Shown here: in pieces, positions 1 through 8,298 of the stretch
Layout of the letters: every line of letters begins with the position of its first letter
Numbering within the stretch: the stretch's first letter is position 1
Assembly (NCBI RefSeq): GCF_013409745.1
Contig: NZ_JACCBH010000001.1
Coordinates: forward strand, 1,116,001-1,180,000
Origin: Microbacterium pseudoresistens
GTDB lineage: Bacteria > Actinomycetota > Actinomycetes > Actinomycetales > Microbacteriaceae
Direction: 5' to 3'
DNA length: 64,000 bases
Notes under the pieces: model-generated
The model's input: only the letters and a program-made list of their open reading frames with translations
Told to the model about the DNA's origin: nothing
Database searches by the model: none
Position numbers and translations under genes: made by a program

Positions 1-1
1 C

Positions 2-706
2 ACGACCACAGCCGTGCACAACGCCTGGGGCGGCACCTGCGGATCGGGCGCGACGGTGACGCTGTCGGAGGCGCTCCGCCTCAGCTGCAACATCCCGATG
101 GCGGAGCTGGCCGCAGAGCTCGGCGACGACGCCATCAAGGAGATGGCCGAGAAGTTCGGCTTCAACCAGTCGTTCGAGACGCCCCTGGAGTCGACGCCGT
201 CGAGCTACCCGTCGGGACTGGACGACGCGCAGACCGCTCTGACCGGGTTCGGACAGGGCAAGGTCACCGCGACGCCGCTGCAGATGGCCATGGTCGCGGC
301 GGGCATCGCCAACGACGGCGTGGTGATGAAGCCGCGGATGGTCGACAGCGTGCTGGGCGATGACCTCTCGGTGCTCAAGGCCTACGAGGACTCGGAGCTG
401 GGCCGCGCGCTGAGCGGCGACGAGGCGAAGGCGATCACCGCCGCGCTGGTGGCCGGCGTCCAGGGTGGCGCGGCGCAGGGTGCAAGAATAGACGGCATCG
501 ACGTGGCCGGGAAGACCGGCACGGCGGAGAACGGTGACGACAAGCCTTACACGCTCTGGTTCACCGGGTTCGCGCCGGCCGAGAACCCGGAGATCGCCGT
601 GGCGGTCGTCGTCGAGGATGGCGGGGGTATGAATCAGTCCGGGTCCGGTGACGAGATCGCGTCACCGATTGCGAAGAAGGTCATTGAGGCGGTGCTGGGC
701 AGATGA
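2..706 (+). CDS. pbpA: Penicillin-binding protein transpeptidase, C-terminal part (PbpA-like)
   Basis: This is the last 234 codons of a class B penicillin-binding protein that cross-links peptidoglycan outside the membrane; the start and the SxxK active-site serine lie left of the window. The reading frame is open from base 2. The SxN motif is visible as SCN in LSCNIPMAELA and the KTG motif as AGKTGTAENG about 60 residues before the stop, both in the spacing of FtsI/PbpA transpeptidases. Its stop overlaps the start of the following kinase gene by ATGA, so the two are translationally coupled. In Actinobacteria pbpA is normally followed by pknA and pknB, exactly as here, which supports PbpA rather than FtsI. 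Confidence 0.9.
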   Translation, partial: TTTAVHNAWGGTCGSGATVTLSEALRLSCNIPMAELAAELGDDAIKEMAEKFGFNQSFETPLESTPSSYPSGLDDAQTALTGFGQGKVTATPLQMAMVAAGIANDGVVMKPRMVDSVLGDDLSVLKAYEDSELGRALSGDEAKAITAALVAGVQGGAAQGARIDGIDVAGKTGTAENGDDKPYTLWFTGFAPAENPEIAVAVVVEDGGGMNQSGSGDEIASPIAKKVIEAVLGR

Positions 707-2451
707 GGCCGACGCAGGGAGTGTCGTTCGGTGGTCGCTACGAGCTGCAGTCGCGGATCGCGATCGGCGGCATGGGCGAGGTGTGGGAGGCGACGGATCA
801 CGTCATCGGCCGCACGGTGGCGATCAAGATCCTCAAGGACGAGTACATGGGGGATCCGGGCTTCCTCGAGCGCTTCCGCGCCGAGGCCCGTCACGCCGCA
901 CTCGTGAACCACGAGGGCATCGCGAGCGTCTTCGACTACGGCGAGGAGAACGGTTCGGCCTACCTCGTCATGGAGCTCGTGCCCGGTGAGGCACTGTCGA
1001 CCATCATCGAGCGCGAGGGGACCCTCAGCGCCGACAAGACCCTCGATATCGTCGCGCAGACGGCATCCGCCCTGCAAGCCGCGCACGCCGCGGGCCTCGT
1101 GCACCGCGACATCAAGCCGGGAAACCTGCTGATCACGCCCGACGGCCGCGTGAAGATCACCGACTTCGGCATCGCCCGGATCGCCGACCAGGTGCCGCTG
1201 ACGGCCACGGGTCAGGTGATGGGCACCGTGCAGTACCTCTCGCCAGAACAAGCGTCGGGACACCCCGCGTCCCCTGCCACCGACACATACTCGCTGGGCA
1301 TCGTCGCCTACGAATGCCTCACCGGCAAGCGCCCGTTCACCGGCGAGTCGCAGGTGGCGATCGCGATGGCCCAGATCAACGAGCAGCCGCCGCCGCTGCC
1401 GGCCACGGTGCCGGTGCCGGTGCAGAACCTCGTCATGGCGATGATCGCGAAGAAGCCCGCCGACCGCCCGTCGTCGGCGGCCACGGTCTCCCGTGCCGCG
1501 CAGGCGCTGCGCCGCGGCGACCTGAACTCCGCGGCCATCGCCGTTCCCGCCATCGCCGCGGGCGCGGCGCTCACGACGGCCGGAGGCGACGACGCGGTGA
1601 CCCAGCTGCTCGGTGCGTCGGGCGGCGAGGGCGCCACGCGCATCCTGCCGACGACGGCGCAGCTCCCCACCGACGCCGCCGCGGGTGCCCCCGTCGAGAA
1701 GAAGAAGCGCAGCCCGTGGACGTGGCCGCTCGTCGCGCTCATCGCACTGCTCGTGCTCATCCTCGGCGGCACCGTGCTCGCCCTGGTCAACAACCAGAAC
1801 GCGGGCCCCTCGCCCACCGACTCGACCGCGGCGAGCACCCCGCCGAAATCGCCCACCAAGAGCTCGACGCCGACGCCCACAGCCGATCGCGTCGACGTGA
1901 ACGCGCTGGGCCTGGTGGGGATGACGTGCGCCGATGCCACCGCGAAGGCCAAGGAGGCCGGGCTCGACGCGAACTGCACCACGGGCGACGCGGCCCCCAG
2001 CGACGACAAGGTCGGCACCGTCAGCAAGGTGCAGCCCACAGGAACCGTGCCGAAGGGCACGATCCTCGCCCTCACCGTCTACGGCGACCGCACCTCGGTC
2101 GGAACCCCGCCGAACCCGCCGTCGCTCGACGGCGATGCCGAGGCCGGCGCCACGCTCGTGCTCACCTGGGATGCGTACGTGTGCCCCAGCGGCACCGGCA
2201 ACGTGAGCGCGTACACGGTCACCCTCAGCGGGGCATCCTTCGCCGACGGCACGAGCACCAACACCTTCGACGCCGGCACGACCAGTGCCAGCATCGTCGT
2301 GGCCAACCTTCCCGGCCAGCAGCTCACGGCCTCGTACACCGCCACGTGCGGCTCGGGCGACCAGGCTCGCGAGACCGGCTCGTCGCCGCAGCTGTCGGTG
2401 ACGATCGTCGCCATCCCCAGCCCGCAGCCCACGACACAGGAAGAAGAGTGA
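703..2451 (+). CDS. pknA: Membrane Ser/Thr protein kinase, PknA-like
   Basis: A 582-residue eukaryotic-type kinase. The N-terminal kinase domain (about 10-265) has the glycine loop GGMGEVWEATD, lysine 42 in VAIKIL, the catalytic loop HRDIKPGNLL at 134-143 and DFG at 154. A Pro/Thr-rich linker surrounds one transmembrane helix at about 341-362. Outside the cell there is a single PASTA-like repeat (about 398-460) and then a beta-rich Fn3-like tail ending in acidic residues. The family phosphorylates cell-division and wall-synthesis proteins. Mycobacterial PknA has no PASTA repeat, so the outer part differs here. It is coupled to pbpA by ATGA and followed by pknB. Confidence 0.9.
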   Translation: MRPTQGVSFGGRYELQSRIAIGGMGEVWEATDHVIGRTVAIKILKDEYMGDPGFLERFRAEARHAALVNHEGIASVFDYGEENGSAYLVMELVPGEALSTIIEREGTLSADKTLDIVAQTASALQAAHAAGLVHRDIKPGNLLITPDGRVKITDFGIARIADQVPLTATGQVMGTVQYLSPEQASGHPASPATDTYSLGIVAYECLTGKRPFTGESQVAIAMAQINEQPPPLPATVPVPVQNLVMAMIAKKPADRPSSAATVSRAAQALRRGDLNSAAIAVPAIAAGAALTTAGGDDAVTQLLGASGGEGATRILPTTAQLPTDAAAGAPVEKKKRSPWTWPLVALIALLVLILGGTVLALVNNQNAGPSPTDSTAASTPPKSPTKSSTPTPTADRVDVNALGLVGMTCADATAKAKEAGLDANCTTGDAAPSDDKVGTVSKVQPTGTVPKGTILALTVYGDRTSVGTPPNPPSLDGDAEAGATLVLTWDAYVCPSGTGNVSAYTVTLSGASFADGTSTNTFDAGTTSASIVVANLPGQQLTASYTATCGSGDQARETGSSPQLSVTIVAIPSPQPTTQEEE

Positions 2452-2458
2452 TCCCCGG

Positions 2459-2464
2459 TAGCCT
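2459..2464 (+). promoter_or_regulatory. -10 hexamer TAGCCT in front of pknB
   Basis: TAGCCT lies 6 nt before the GTG at 2471, the same geometry seen before several other isolated genes in this window. It would place a transcription start on or next to that GTG, giving pknB its own promoter within the operon. No convincing -35 was found. Confidence 0.5.
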
Positions 2465-2470
2465 GGGCAC

Positions 2471-4213
2471 GTGGGGGAATCGCAGGGGGTAGGACAGGTG
2501 ACCGCTCAGTCGCGTGTGATCTCGGGGCGCTATCGCGTCGACGAGCTCATCGGCAGGGGCGGCATGGCCGAGGTCTATCGGGGGCACGACGTGACTCTGG
2601 GGCGCGACGTGGCGGTGAAGATCCTCAATCGTGAGCTCGCGCGCGACGCCGGGTTCCGTGCGCGGTTCCGCGCCGAGGCGCAGTCGGCGTCGCGAATGGC
2701 GCATCCGAGCATCGTGCGCGTCTTCGATGCCGGGGAGGACGCCTCCGCCGAGGCGGGCGGCTCGCCGAACGCGCCCGTGCCGTACATCGTGATGGAGCTC
2801 GTCGACGGCGAGCTGCTCAAAGACGTGATCGCCCGCGGGCCCGTTCCCGTGCGCGACGCCGTGCGCTACACCGACGGCATCCTCGAGGCGCTGGCCTACT
2901 CGCACCGCGCCGGTGTCGTGCACCGCGACATCAAGCCGGGCAACGTGATGATCACCCGCAACGGCACCGTGAAGGTGATGGACTTCGGCATCGCCCGTGC
3001 CGTGTCGGACTCGTCGTCGACAGTGGCCGAGACCACCCAGATCCTCGGCACCGCCGCATACTTCTCTCCCGAGCAGGCCAAGGGCGAGCAGGTCGACGCC
3101 CGTACCGATCTGTACTCGACGGGCGTCGTGCTCTACGAGATGCTCGCCGGGCGTCAGCCGTTCCGCGGCGAATCCCCCGTCGCCATCGCCTACCAGCACG
3201 TGAGCGAGACGCCCGAGCCGCCCAGCGACGTCGTCGACGAGGACGATGCCGAGCACGCCGCGCGGCGCGCTCTGGACCCGGTCGTGCTGCGCGCACTGGC
3301 CAAGGATCCGTTCCAGCGCTACCCGGATGCGACCAGCTTCCGTCACGAGCTCGACGCCGCCTCGACGGGGCAGGCGCCCACGAAACGGGAGCTCGGCGCA
3401 CTCACCAGCGAGCTGTACGGTCCGAGCCCGCGTCAGGCGGCCGAGACCGCGCGCACCCTGCGTCAGCTGAGCACAGACACCACCATGACCCGCACGCAGT
3501 CGGGCCCGCCCGTCGCATGGATCTGGGCCGGCGTCGCGCTGCTGGCCGTGCTGCTGGCCTCCGTGCTCATCTGGGTCGTCGCGATGCGGCCGATCGGCGT
3601 GGTGCCCGACAGCGTCCGGGAGGTTCCCGACCTGTCGGGCATGTCATACGAGCGCGCCGAGAGCACGCTCGATGAGCTCGGCCTGACTGCCGCGCGCATC
3701 AACGAGGCCAACGCCGAGGTCACCGAGGGCAATGTCGTGCGCTCCGATCCCACCGCGGGCTCGCGCATCGAGAAGGGTCAGAAGGTCACCCTCTATGTGT
3801 CCACCGGCGCACAGATGACCACTGTGCCGACGCTTGTGGGCCTCGGCCAGGCCGCCGCCACGGATGCGCTGACCAAGGCGGGGCTCACCCTCGGCACCGT
3901 GCGGCAGGTGAACGACGATCCGCGCGCGGCCCAGGGCACGGTGCTCGAGGCAAGCGTCAAGGCCGACTCCGAGGTGCCGCCGGGAACCGTCGTCGACCTC
4001 GTCGTCGCCAGCGGCGTCGTCACGCTGAACAACCTCGCCGGGTGGGAGCTGGAGGCCGCCAAGGCCGAGCTCGAGCGTCTGGGACTTTCCGGGCGCGAGG
4101 TGGAGAATCCGGAGTGCCCGGCGACCAAGCCGGCCACGGTGAGCTCGATGTCGGTGGCCCCGGGGGATGTGCCGGTGCTGTCGACCATCGACCTCAACTA
4201 CTGCACGGGCTAG
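2471..4213 (+). CDS. pknB: PASTA-domain Ser/Thr protein kinase PknB
   Basis: A 580-residue sensor kinase for cell-wall precursors and muropeptides that controls growth and division. The kinase domain has GRGGMAEVYRG, lysine 50, HRDIKPGNVM at 151-160 and DFG at 171. An activation loop with VAETTQILGT carries the threonines normally autophosphorylated. One membrane helix spans about 349-372, and three PASTA repeats follow (about 384-446, 449-515, 516-580), the last with a cysteine pair. Two starts are possible. GTG 2471 fits a leaderless start 6 nt after TAGCCT. GTG 2498 has a purine-rich Shine-Dalgarno (AGGGGGTAGGA). The kinase fold begins after both, so the product is essentially the same. 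Confidence 0.95.
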   Translation: MGESQGVGQVTAQSRVISGRYRVDELIGRGGMAEVYRGHDVTLGRDVAVKILNRELARDAGFRARFRAEAQSASRMAHPSIVRVFDAGEDASAEAGGSPNAPVPYIVMELVDGELLKDVIARGPVPVRDAVRYTDGILEALAYSHRAGVVHRDIKPGNVMITRNGTVKVMDFGIARAVSDSSSTVAETTQILGTAAYFSPEQAKGEQVDARTDLYSTGVVLYEMLAGRQPFRGESPVAIAYQHVSETPEPPSDVVDEDDAEHAARRALDPVVLRALAKDPFQRYPDATSFRHELDAASTGQAPTKRELGALTSELYGPSPRQAAETARTLRQLSTDTTMTRTQSGPPVAWIWAGVALLAVLLASVLIWVVAMRPIGVVPDSVREVPDLSGMSYERAESTLDELGLTAARINEANAEVTEGNVVRSDPTAGSRIEKGQKVTLYVSTGAQMTTVPTLVGLGQAAATDALTKAGLTLGTVRQVNDDPRAAQGTVLEASVKADSEVPPGTVVDLVVASGVVTLNNLAGWELEAAKAELERLGLSGREVENPECPATKPATVSSMSVAPGDVPVLSTIDLNYCTG

Positions 4214-4216
4214 TTC

Positions 4217-4384
4217 CTAGGACGCGGGGGACTCGATCGTGACGTCTCCCGGGCTGATGATCGGGCTCACCCAGGGGAACACGTAGAAGAACAGGCCGTA
4301 CAGGATCGCGGCCACCGCGACGAGCACGATGATCAGCCGCACCCACCAGGGGCCGGGCAGGATCCGCCAGAGTGCCGCGTACAT
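4217..4384 (-). CDS. Small single-pass membrane protein next to sortase
   Basis: A 55-residue protein starting MYAALWRILPGPWWVR, with one hydrophobic helix (RLIIVLVAVAAILYGLFFYV) and a short polar tail ending in VTIESPAS. The ATG at 4384 overlaps the stop of the sortase gene by ATGA, so it is almost certainly translated with the sortase. Small proteins of this type commonly follow class E sortase genes in Actinobacteria. I infer an accessory membrane role but no function is known to me. A longer reading upstream (to 4495) would run through the sortase gene and is not supported. The end faces the 3' end of pknB with only 3 nt between the stops. Confidence 0.75.
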   Translation of the reverse strand: MYAALWRILPGPWWVRLIIVLVAVAAILYGLFFYVFPWVSPIISPGDVTIESPAS

Positions 4385-5250
4385 CACGCACCCGCTTCCG
4401 TCAGGGCCGCGGGTGGTCCCTCGGCCCGGGGCTGGAAGCGATCGAACACGCCGTAGGCGACGATGCGCTCTGCCAGCGAGTACAGCGGCGAGCACGCGGT
4501 GAGAGTGATGTACTTCTCACCCGTGACCATCCCGCCGCCCTGCGGCACGGCGTCGAGCACGTCGATGCTGTCGGGCGTGACGTACTCCAGGGTGCGGAAG
4601 CGGTACACGTACCAGCCCTCCTGGGTCTCGACGACGATGGGGTCGTTCAGCTGCAGCTTGTCGACCTGGTTCAGCGGCGCACCCCACGTGGTGCGGTGGC
4701 CGGCGACGGCGAAGTTGCCCACCTGACCGGGCATGGTCGTATCGGGGTACACCCCGATCCATCCTTCGTCGAGGGTCACGGGGCGAGTGACCCCTCCCGC
4801 GATGATGTTGTTGTAGTCGGCGCCGAAGCGCGGGATGATCATCTGCGCGAAGTACTCACCGTCTCCGGGCGGAGCCAGCAGGGGCGCCTCGTAGGTCGGC
4901 TCGCCACCCGGGTCGTCCGGCTCCTCCAGCACGGGCGGCGGTTCGGGCGCGGGGCCGTCTGCCCAGTTCCGGCTGATCTCATGCCCCTTCTCGTTGTTCG
5001 CGGTGCTCATGATGATGTCGCCGATCCACATCTGCCAGGCCACGTAGAGCAGGATGACCACCCCGGCCGTCAGCAGCAGCTCGCCGAGCACGCCCAGCAC
5101 CGAGACGCGAGGCCGCGCCTTGCGGGCAGCGTGCGCAGGGCGGCGCTCCGGCTCGCGCGTCTGCACGGGATCGGCCGCCGGCTGCGCGGGCCATTGCTGC
5201 GCACGACGACGGTCACGGCGCAGCGGTGCATCCCCCCGAACCTGCGTCAT
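4384..5250 (-). CDS. srtE: Class E sortase
   Basis: A 288-residue membrane transpeptidase that anchors LPXTG/LAXTG-type proteins to peptidoglycan. A charged, Arg-rich cytoplasmic N-terminus is followed by a membrane helix (VLGVLGELLLTAGVVILLYV) and an acidic Pro-rich linker. The sortase barrel has the catalytic histidine in FAVAGHRTTWG, the cysteine in ITLTACSP and the arginine in ERIVAYGVF. The active-site string TLTAC departs slightly from the usual TLTTC of class E. ATG 5250 was chosen over an upstream extension because TAGGAT sits 7 nt before it, consistent with a leaderless start. It is divergent from crgA, and the downstream small membrane protein is coupled to it. Confidence 0.92.
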   Translation of the reverse strand: MTQVRGDAPLRRDRRRAQQWPAQPAADPVQTREPERRPAHAARKARPRVSVLGVLGELLLTAGVVILLYVAWQMWIGDIIMSTANNEKGHEISRNWADGPAPEPPPVLEEPDDPGGEPTYEAPLLAPPGDGEYFAQMIIPRFGADYNNIIAGGVTRPVTLDEGWIGVYPDTTMPGQVGNFAVAGHRTTWGAPLNQVDKLQLNDPIVVETQEGWYVYRFRTLEYVTPDSIDVLDAVPQGGGMVTGEKYITLTACSPLYSLAERIVAYGVFDRFQPRAEGPPAALTEAGA

Positions 5251-5257
5251 GCGGGCG

Positions 5258-5263
5258 ATCCTA
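5258..5263 (-). promoter_or_regulatory. -10 hexamer of the sortase gene (TAGGAT)
   Basis: On the minus strand TAGGAT stands 7 nt before the sortase ATG at 5250, suggesting a leaderless or nearly leaderless transcript. It lies in the divergent sortase/crgA intergenic region, and an identical hexamer serves crgA. Confidence 0.55.
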
Positions 5264-5306
5264 CCGGTCTCGTTTGTACAGTCCCTGACGGCGACGCCCC
5301 GCCGGT

Positions 5307-5312
5307 TAGGAT
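5307..5312 (+). promoter_or_regulatory. -10 hexamer of crgA (TAGGAT)
   Basis: TAGGAT followed 6 nt later by the crgA ATG at 5319 indicates transcription starting at or next to the start codon. The intervening bases are G-rich (gggggc), so a weak ribosome-binding role cannot be excluded. Confidence 0.55.
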
Positions 5313-5318
5313 GGGGGC

Positions 5319-5576
5319 ATGGCACGGTCCGAGAAGAGCGCACGTTCCGACAAGAACGACGAGCCCGTCATCGAGCACAGCGCGGCCGACGCCGCCCCCA
5401 ACGCGGTGTGGTTCAAGCCCCTCATGGTGGGCTTCATGCTGCTCGGCCTGGTCTGGATCCTGGTGTACTACATCAGCGGTCAGGCGTACCCGATCCCGGG
5501 CCTGGGCGCCTGGAACCTGCTCATCGGGCTCGGCATCGCCATGATCGGCTTCCTCATGACCACCCGCTGGCGCTGA
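5319..5576 (+). CDS. crgA: Cell division protein CrgA
   Basis: An 85-residue protein with a polar, charged N-terminus (MARSEKSARSDKND) and two membrane helices (FKPLMVGFMLLGLVWILVYY and a C-terminal helix ending MTTRWR). Between them is the family segment SGQAYPIPGLGAWN. CrgA is an actinobacterial septum protein that interacts with FtsZ, FtsQ and penicillin-binding proteins and helps place the division site. Length and topology match the family. Its position between sortase/pknB and ppiA is the conserved actinobacterial arrangement. Confidence 0.95.
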   Translation: MARSEKSARSDKNDEPVIEHSAADAAPNAVWFKPLMVGFMLLGLVWILVYYISGQAYPIPGLGAWNLLIGLGIAMIGFLMTTRWR

Positions 5577-5696
5577 CCCCGCCCGGTCGACCTTCCGATG
5601 CCCTCGCCGCGTGCGGGGGCATCATCGTCTCCGTCGACGGAGTTATCCACAGGTCTATCCCCAGGTGGGGAGAATTACACACGTGTCATTCTTCGC
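5577..5696. other. Intergenic region with a perfect DnaA box and a small hairpin
   Basis: This 120-nt gap between the convergent crgA and ybaK-like genes holds TTATCCACA at 5643-5651, a perfect consensus DnaA box about 29 kb from oriC. A short hairpin TCCCC-AGGT-GGGGA lies at 5658-5671 and could terminate either gene. A second partial box-like string (CTATCCCCA) follows at 5655. Confidence 0.6.
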
Positions 5697-6188
5697 CTAT
5701 TCCGGCTCGGAGATATCGGCGACGGTCGCGTCGTAGGCGGCGGCGAGGGCATCCGCGTCGACGAACAGGCTGTACCCGTGCGATCCGGCGCCCATCGCGA
5801 TGCGGCGGCCGAGGATCGACGCGTCCGCGAACACCGGCAAGTCCTGCGTGCTGCCGATCGGCACGATCGTGCCACGCGCGTACCCCGTGGCCGCCTTTGC
5901 GACCTCCGGATCGGGCATCGTGAGCCGGTTGACGCCGACGACGGCGCGCAGTTTGGGCCACGAGATCTTGCGCCCGCCGGGAACGAGGGCGAAAAGGAAC
6001 GTGTCGTCAGCGCGCTTGACCACGAGGGTCTTGACGATGCCCGAGGGCTCAATGCCCAGCAACGCGGCGGCCTCGGCGAGGCTTCGCGCCTCCGGTCGTT
6101 CGAGGATCTCGATGTCGAGACCACGAAAAGCCGCCGCATCCCGCACCCGCGCATGCGGGTCGGATGCGGCGGCCGCGTCGGAGCTCAC
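5697..6188 (-). CDS. YbaK/EbsC-family aminoacyl-tRNA deacylase
   Basis: A 163-residue protein of the YbaK/ProX editing-domain family, which hydrolyses mischarged tRNAs such as Cys-tRNA(Pro). The family core is recognisable: SGIVKTLVVKRADDTFLFAL, then GGRKISWPKLRAVVG, and a glycine-rich segment with GTIVPIGSTQDLPVFADASI. The key lysine of the VKTL strand is present. GTG 6188 overlaps the stop of the upstream gene (GTGA), and the first 20 residues (VSSDAAAASDPHARV) look natural, whereas a longer start would run Arg-rich antisense-like sequence. The exact substrate cannot be read from sequence. Confidence 0.85.
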   Translation of the reverse strand: MSSDAAAASDPHARVRDAAAFRGLDIEILERPEARSLAEAAALLGIEPSGIVKTLVVKRADDTFLFALVPGGRKISWPKLRAVVGVNRLTMPDPEVAKAATGYARGTIVPIGSTQDLPVFADASILGRRIAMGAGSHGYSLFVDADALAAAYDATVADISEPE

Positions 6189-6700
6189 GCTCCGGGAGTG
6201 CTCAGCGGGTCGTCGGCCACCCACAGCTCGTCGTCGGCACGCAGCGTCTGCCATGCGGCGACGAGCACACCGATCGCGGCGCCGACGCCGAGGACGATCG
6301 CGATGACCGCGCCGATGCCGGGGCCGCTCTTCTTCGGAGCGGCGACGGGGGCGAGGCGGGCAGGCGTCGGGCGACCGAGAGCCTTGGCGCGCTTGGCGTT
6401 GGCGACGTCCCACGCCGACAGCGCGGTGCCGATCACGCCGCCCACAGCGGGCGCGACGCGGTCGTCGACGATGTGCTTGGAGAACTTGACCCCGCGGTCG
6501 ACGGCCGGAACGACGCGGTTCTCATACGCATCCTGCACGGCGGGAACCACCCGCTCCCGCCCGAAGTTGCCGAGCTGGCGGCCGGCCTCGCGCGCGACAT
6601 CGGCCGCATCGGCCACGAGAACCTGCTGCGACTCCCACAGCTTGGTGGCGTCGCCCTGCAGACGGCGGAGTTCCTTCTTGCGCTTACGCGTGGTGCCCAC
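6185..6700 (-). CDS. Membrane-anchored hypothetical protein
   Basis: A 171-residue protein that I do not recognise as a named family. The N-terminus is basic (MGTTRKRKKELRRLQ). The middle is amphipathic and helix-prone, with repeated RVVPAV/NRVVPAVDRG/DRVAPAVGGV segments. A single membrane helix (GPGIGAVIAIVLGVGAAIGVLVAAW) follows, with a short acidic tail. Such proteins are common in Microbacteriaceae without assigned function. It is translated just ahead of the YbaK-like gene through a GTGA overlap and is divergent from ppiA, with about 110 nt between the two start codons. Confidence 0.7.
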   Translation of the reverse strand: MGTTRKRKKELRRLQGDATKLWESQQVLVADAADVAREAGRQLGNFGRERVVPAVQDAYENRVVPAVDRGVKFSKHIVDDRVAPAVGGVIGTALSAWDVANAKRAKALGRPTPARLAPVAAPKKSGPGIGAVIAIVLGVGAAIGVLVAAWQTLRADDELWVADDPLSTPGA

Positions 6701-6809
6701 GGTGCCTCCCAGATCGACTTGGGGTTCGGATGCTCCATCTTGCCAGACACGAGGGCGTTAGCCAGAGAGTTCCCCGAGAACTCATCGGATCCTCTGCGAG
6801 AATGGAACC

Positions 6810-7367
6810 ATGCCTTACCCCTCTCACGTCGCGACCCTGCACACCAACCACGGCGACATGGTCGTCAACCTGTTCGGCGATCACGCGCCGCGCACGGTCA
6901 AGAACTTCGTCGGCCTTGCCGACGGCACCGGCGAGTGGACCGACCCCGCCACCGGGAAGCCGGGCGAGGGTCCCCTCTACAAGGACGTCATCTTCCACCG
7001 GATCATCCCGAACTTCATGATCCAGGGCGGCGATCCGCTCGGCCAGGGCGTGGGCGGTCCGGGATACACCTTCAACGACGAGATCCACGGCGAGCTCGAC
7101 TTCAACGCGCCCTACAAGCTGGCCATGGCCAACGCGGGCCTGCGCCGCAACCCCGCCACCGGCGAGGTCGAGGGCACCAACGGCTCGCAGTTCTTCATCA
7201 CGACCGACCCCACGCCGTGGCTGCAGGGCAAGCACACCATCTTCGGCGAGGTCGCCGACGACGCCTCCAAGAAGGTCGTCGACGCGATCGCCGCCGTGCC
7301 GACCGCCGCGGGCGACCGCCCGATCGACGACGTCGTGCTGCAGTCGGTCGATATCGTCGCCGCCTGA
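6810..7367 (+). CDS. ppiA: Peptidyl-prolyl cis-trans isomerase, cyclophilin type
   Basis: A 185-residue cytoplasmic cyclophilin without signal peptide. The family signature is clear: FHRIIPNFMIQGGDP carries the catalytic arginine and phenylalanine-methionine-glutamine set, followed by the AMANAG and NGSQFFIT segments and the tryptophan-loop equivalent TPWLQGKHTIFGEV. It accelerates proline isomerisation during protein folding. ppiA next to a rhomboid gene and close to crgA is a conserved actinobacterial neighbourhood. The ATG at 6810 lies 6 nt after GAGAAT, a weak -10 match. Confidence 0.95.
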   Translation: MPYPSHVATLHTNHGDMVVNLFGDHAPRTVKNFVGLADGTGEWTDPATGKPGEGPLYKDVIFHRIIPNFMIQGGDPLGQGVGGPGYTFNDEIHGELDFNAPYKLAMANAGLRRNPATGEVEGTNGSQFFITTDPTPWLQGKHTIFGEVADDASKKVVDAIAAVPTAAGDRPIDDVVLQSVDIVAA

Positions 7368-7396
7368 CCCGCGCCGCCGAGCGCCGCTCGCACCCC

Positions 7397-8287
7397 ATGA
7401 CAGACACCGGCTTCGCGGCCAATCGCGACAACTTCTGCTATCGGCATCCCGATCGGCAGAGCTTCGTGCTGTGCCAGCGCTGCATGCGCACGATCTGCCC
7501 GCAGTGCCAGACCCAGGCAGCGGTCGGCGTGATCTGCCCCGAATGCCTGGCCGAGCAGCGCAAGGCGGAATCGTCCGCGCAGAAGCGCGCGCGACGCAGT
7601 TGGGGGCGCGGGGGCGGCGTCGTCGCGGTGCGGGCGGGGGCAAAGCCCGTGGCGACCTACGCCATCCTCGCGCTCACCGCGTTCGTCGGACTGCTGCAGC
7701 TCATCCCCGGCCTGCACATCACCGACACGTTCCTGTTCGCGGCGCCATACCTGTATCCGCAGATCTCGCCGTATCCGTTCGAACCCTGGCGTCTGCTCAC
7801 CGCCGCTCTCGTGCACGGCGGCTTCTGGCACTTCGGCCTGAACATGCTCGCGCTGTGGATGATCGGGCAGAGCCTGGAGCCGCTCATCGGCCGGTGGCGG
7901 TTCATCGCCCTGTATGCCATCAGCGCGCTCGGCGGCTCGGTCGCCGTCGCCGTCATCGCGCCGACCACCGCGACCGTCGGCGCCTCGGGGGCGGTGTTCG
8001 GGCTCATGGCGGCGCTGCTCGTGATCGGGCGGCATCTCGGCGCGAACGTCACGGGCATCCTCGTGATCCTCGGCATCAACCTCGTGCTCGGGTTCGTGCC
8101 CGGGTTCAACGTGGCCTGGCAGGCGCACGTGGGCGGGGCGATCATCGGCGCGCTGATCGGGTTCGTCTTCACCCGCACGCGGCGGCCCGACCAGCGCGTG
8201 TGGCAGATCGTGCTGCTGGCCGCGATCGTGGTCGCCCTGCTCGTGATCGTGGCGTTCGTGCCGCCGGCGATCCTGCTCGCGCGCTGA
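7397..8287 (+). CDS. Rhomboid-family intramembrane serine protease with zinc-binding N-terminus
   Basis: A 296-residue protein. Residues about 12-52 hold a Cys/His cluster (FCYRHPDRQSFVLCQRC, TICPQCQTQ, GVICPECL), a B-box-like zinc site typical of actinobacterial rhomboids. Six or more membrane helices follow. The catalytic serine is in GASGAVFGLMAAL and the histidine in WQAHVGGAIIGA. The conserved loop HGGFWHFGLNMLALW is also present. It cleaves membrane proteins within the bilayer, and no substrate is evident here. It follows ppiA by 29 nt and is probably co-transcribed. The start was set at the ATG giving MTDTGFAANRDN, because upstream sequence in this frame belongs to other genes. Confidence 0.92.
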   Translation: MTDTGFAANRDNFCYRHPDRQSFVLCQRCMRTICPQCQTQAAVGVICPECLAEQRKAESSAQKRARRSWGRGGGVVAVRAGAKPVATYAILALTAFVGLLQLIPGLHITDTFLFAAPYLYPQISPYPFEPWRLLTAALVHGGFWHFGLNMLALWMIGQSLEPLIGRWRFIALYAISALGGSVAVAVIAPTTATVGASGAVFGLMAALLVIGRHLGANVTGILVILGINLVLGFVPGFNVAWQAHVGGAIIGALIGFVFTRTRRPDQRVWQIVLLAAIVVALLVIVAFVPPAILLAR

Positions 8288-8298
8288 GGCGTCAGGGG

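Noticed and set aside
6164..7396. Extension of the rhomboid frame upstream to make a 707-residue protein
   Set aside because: The added part reads through ppiA out of frame. The Cys/His N-terminus from 7397 is the natural start.
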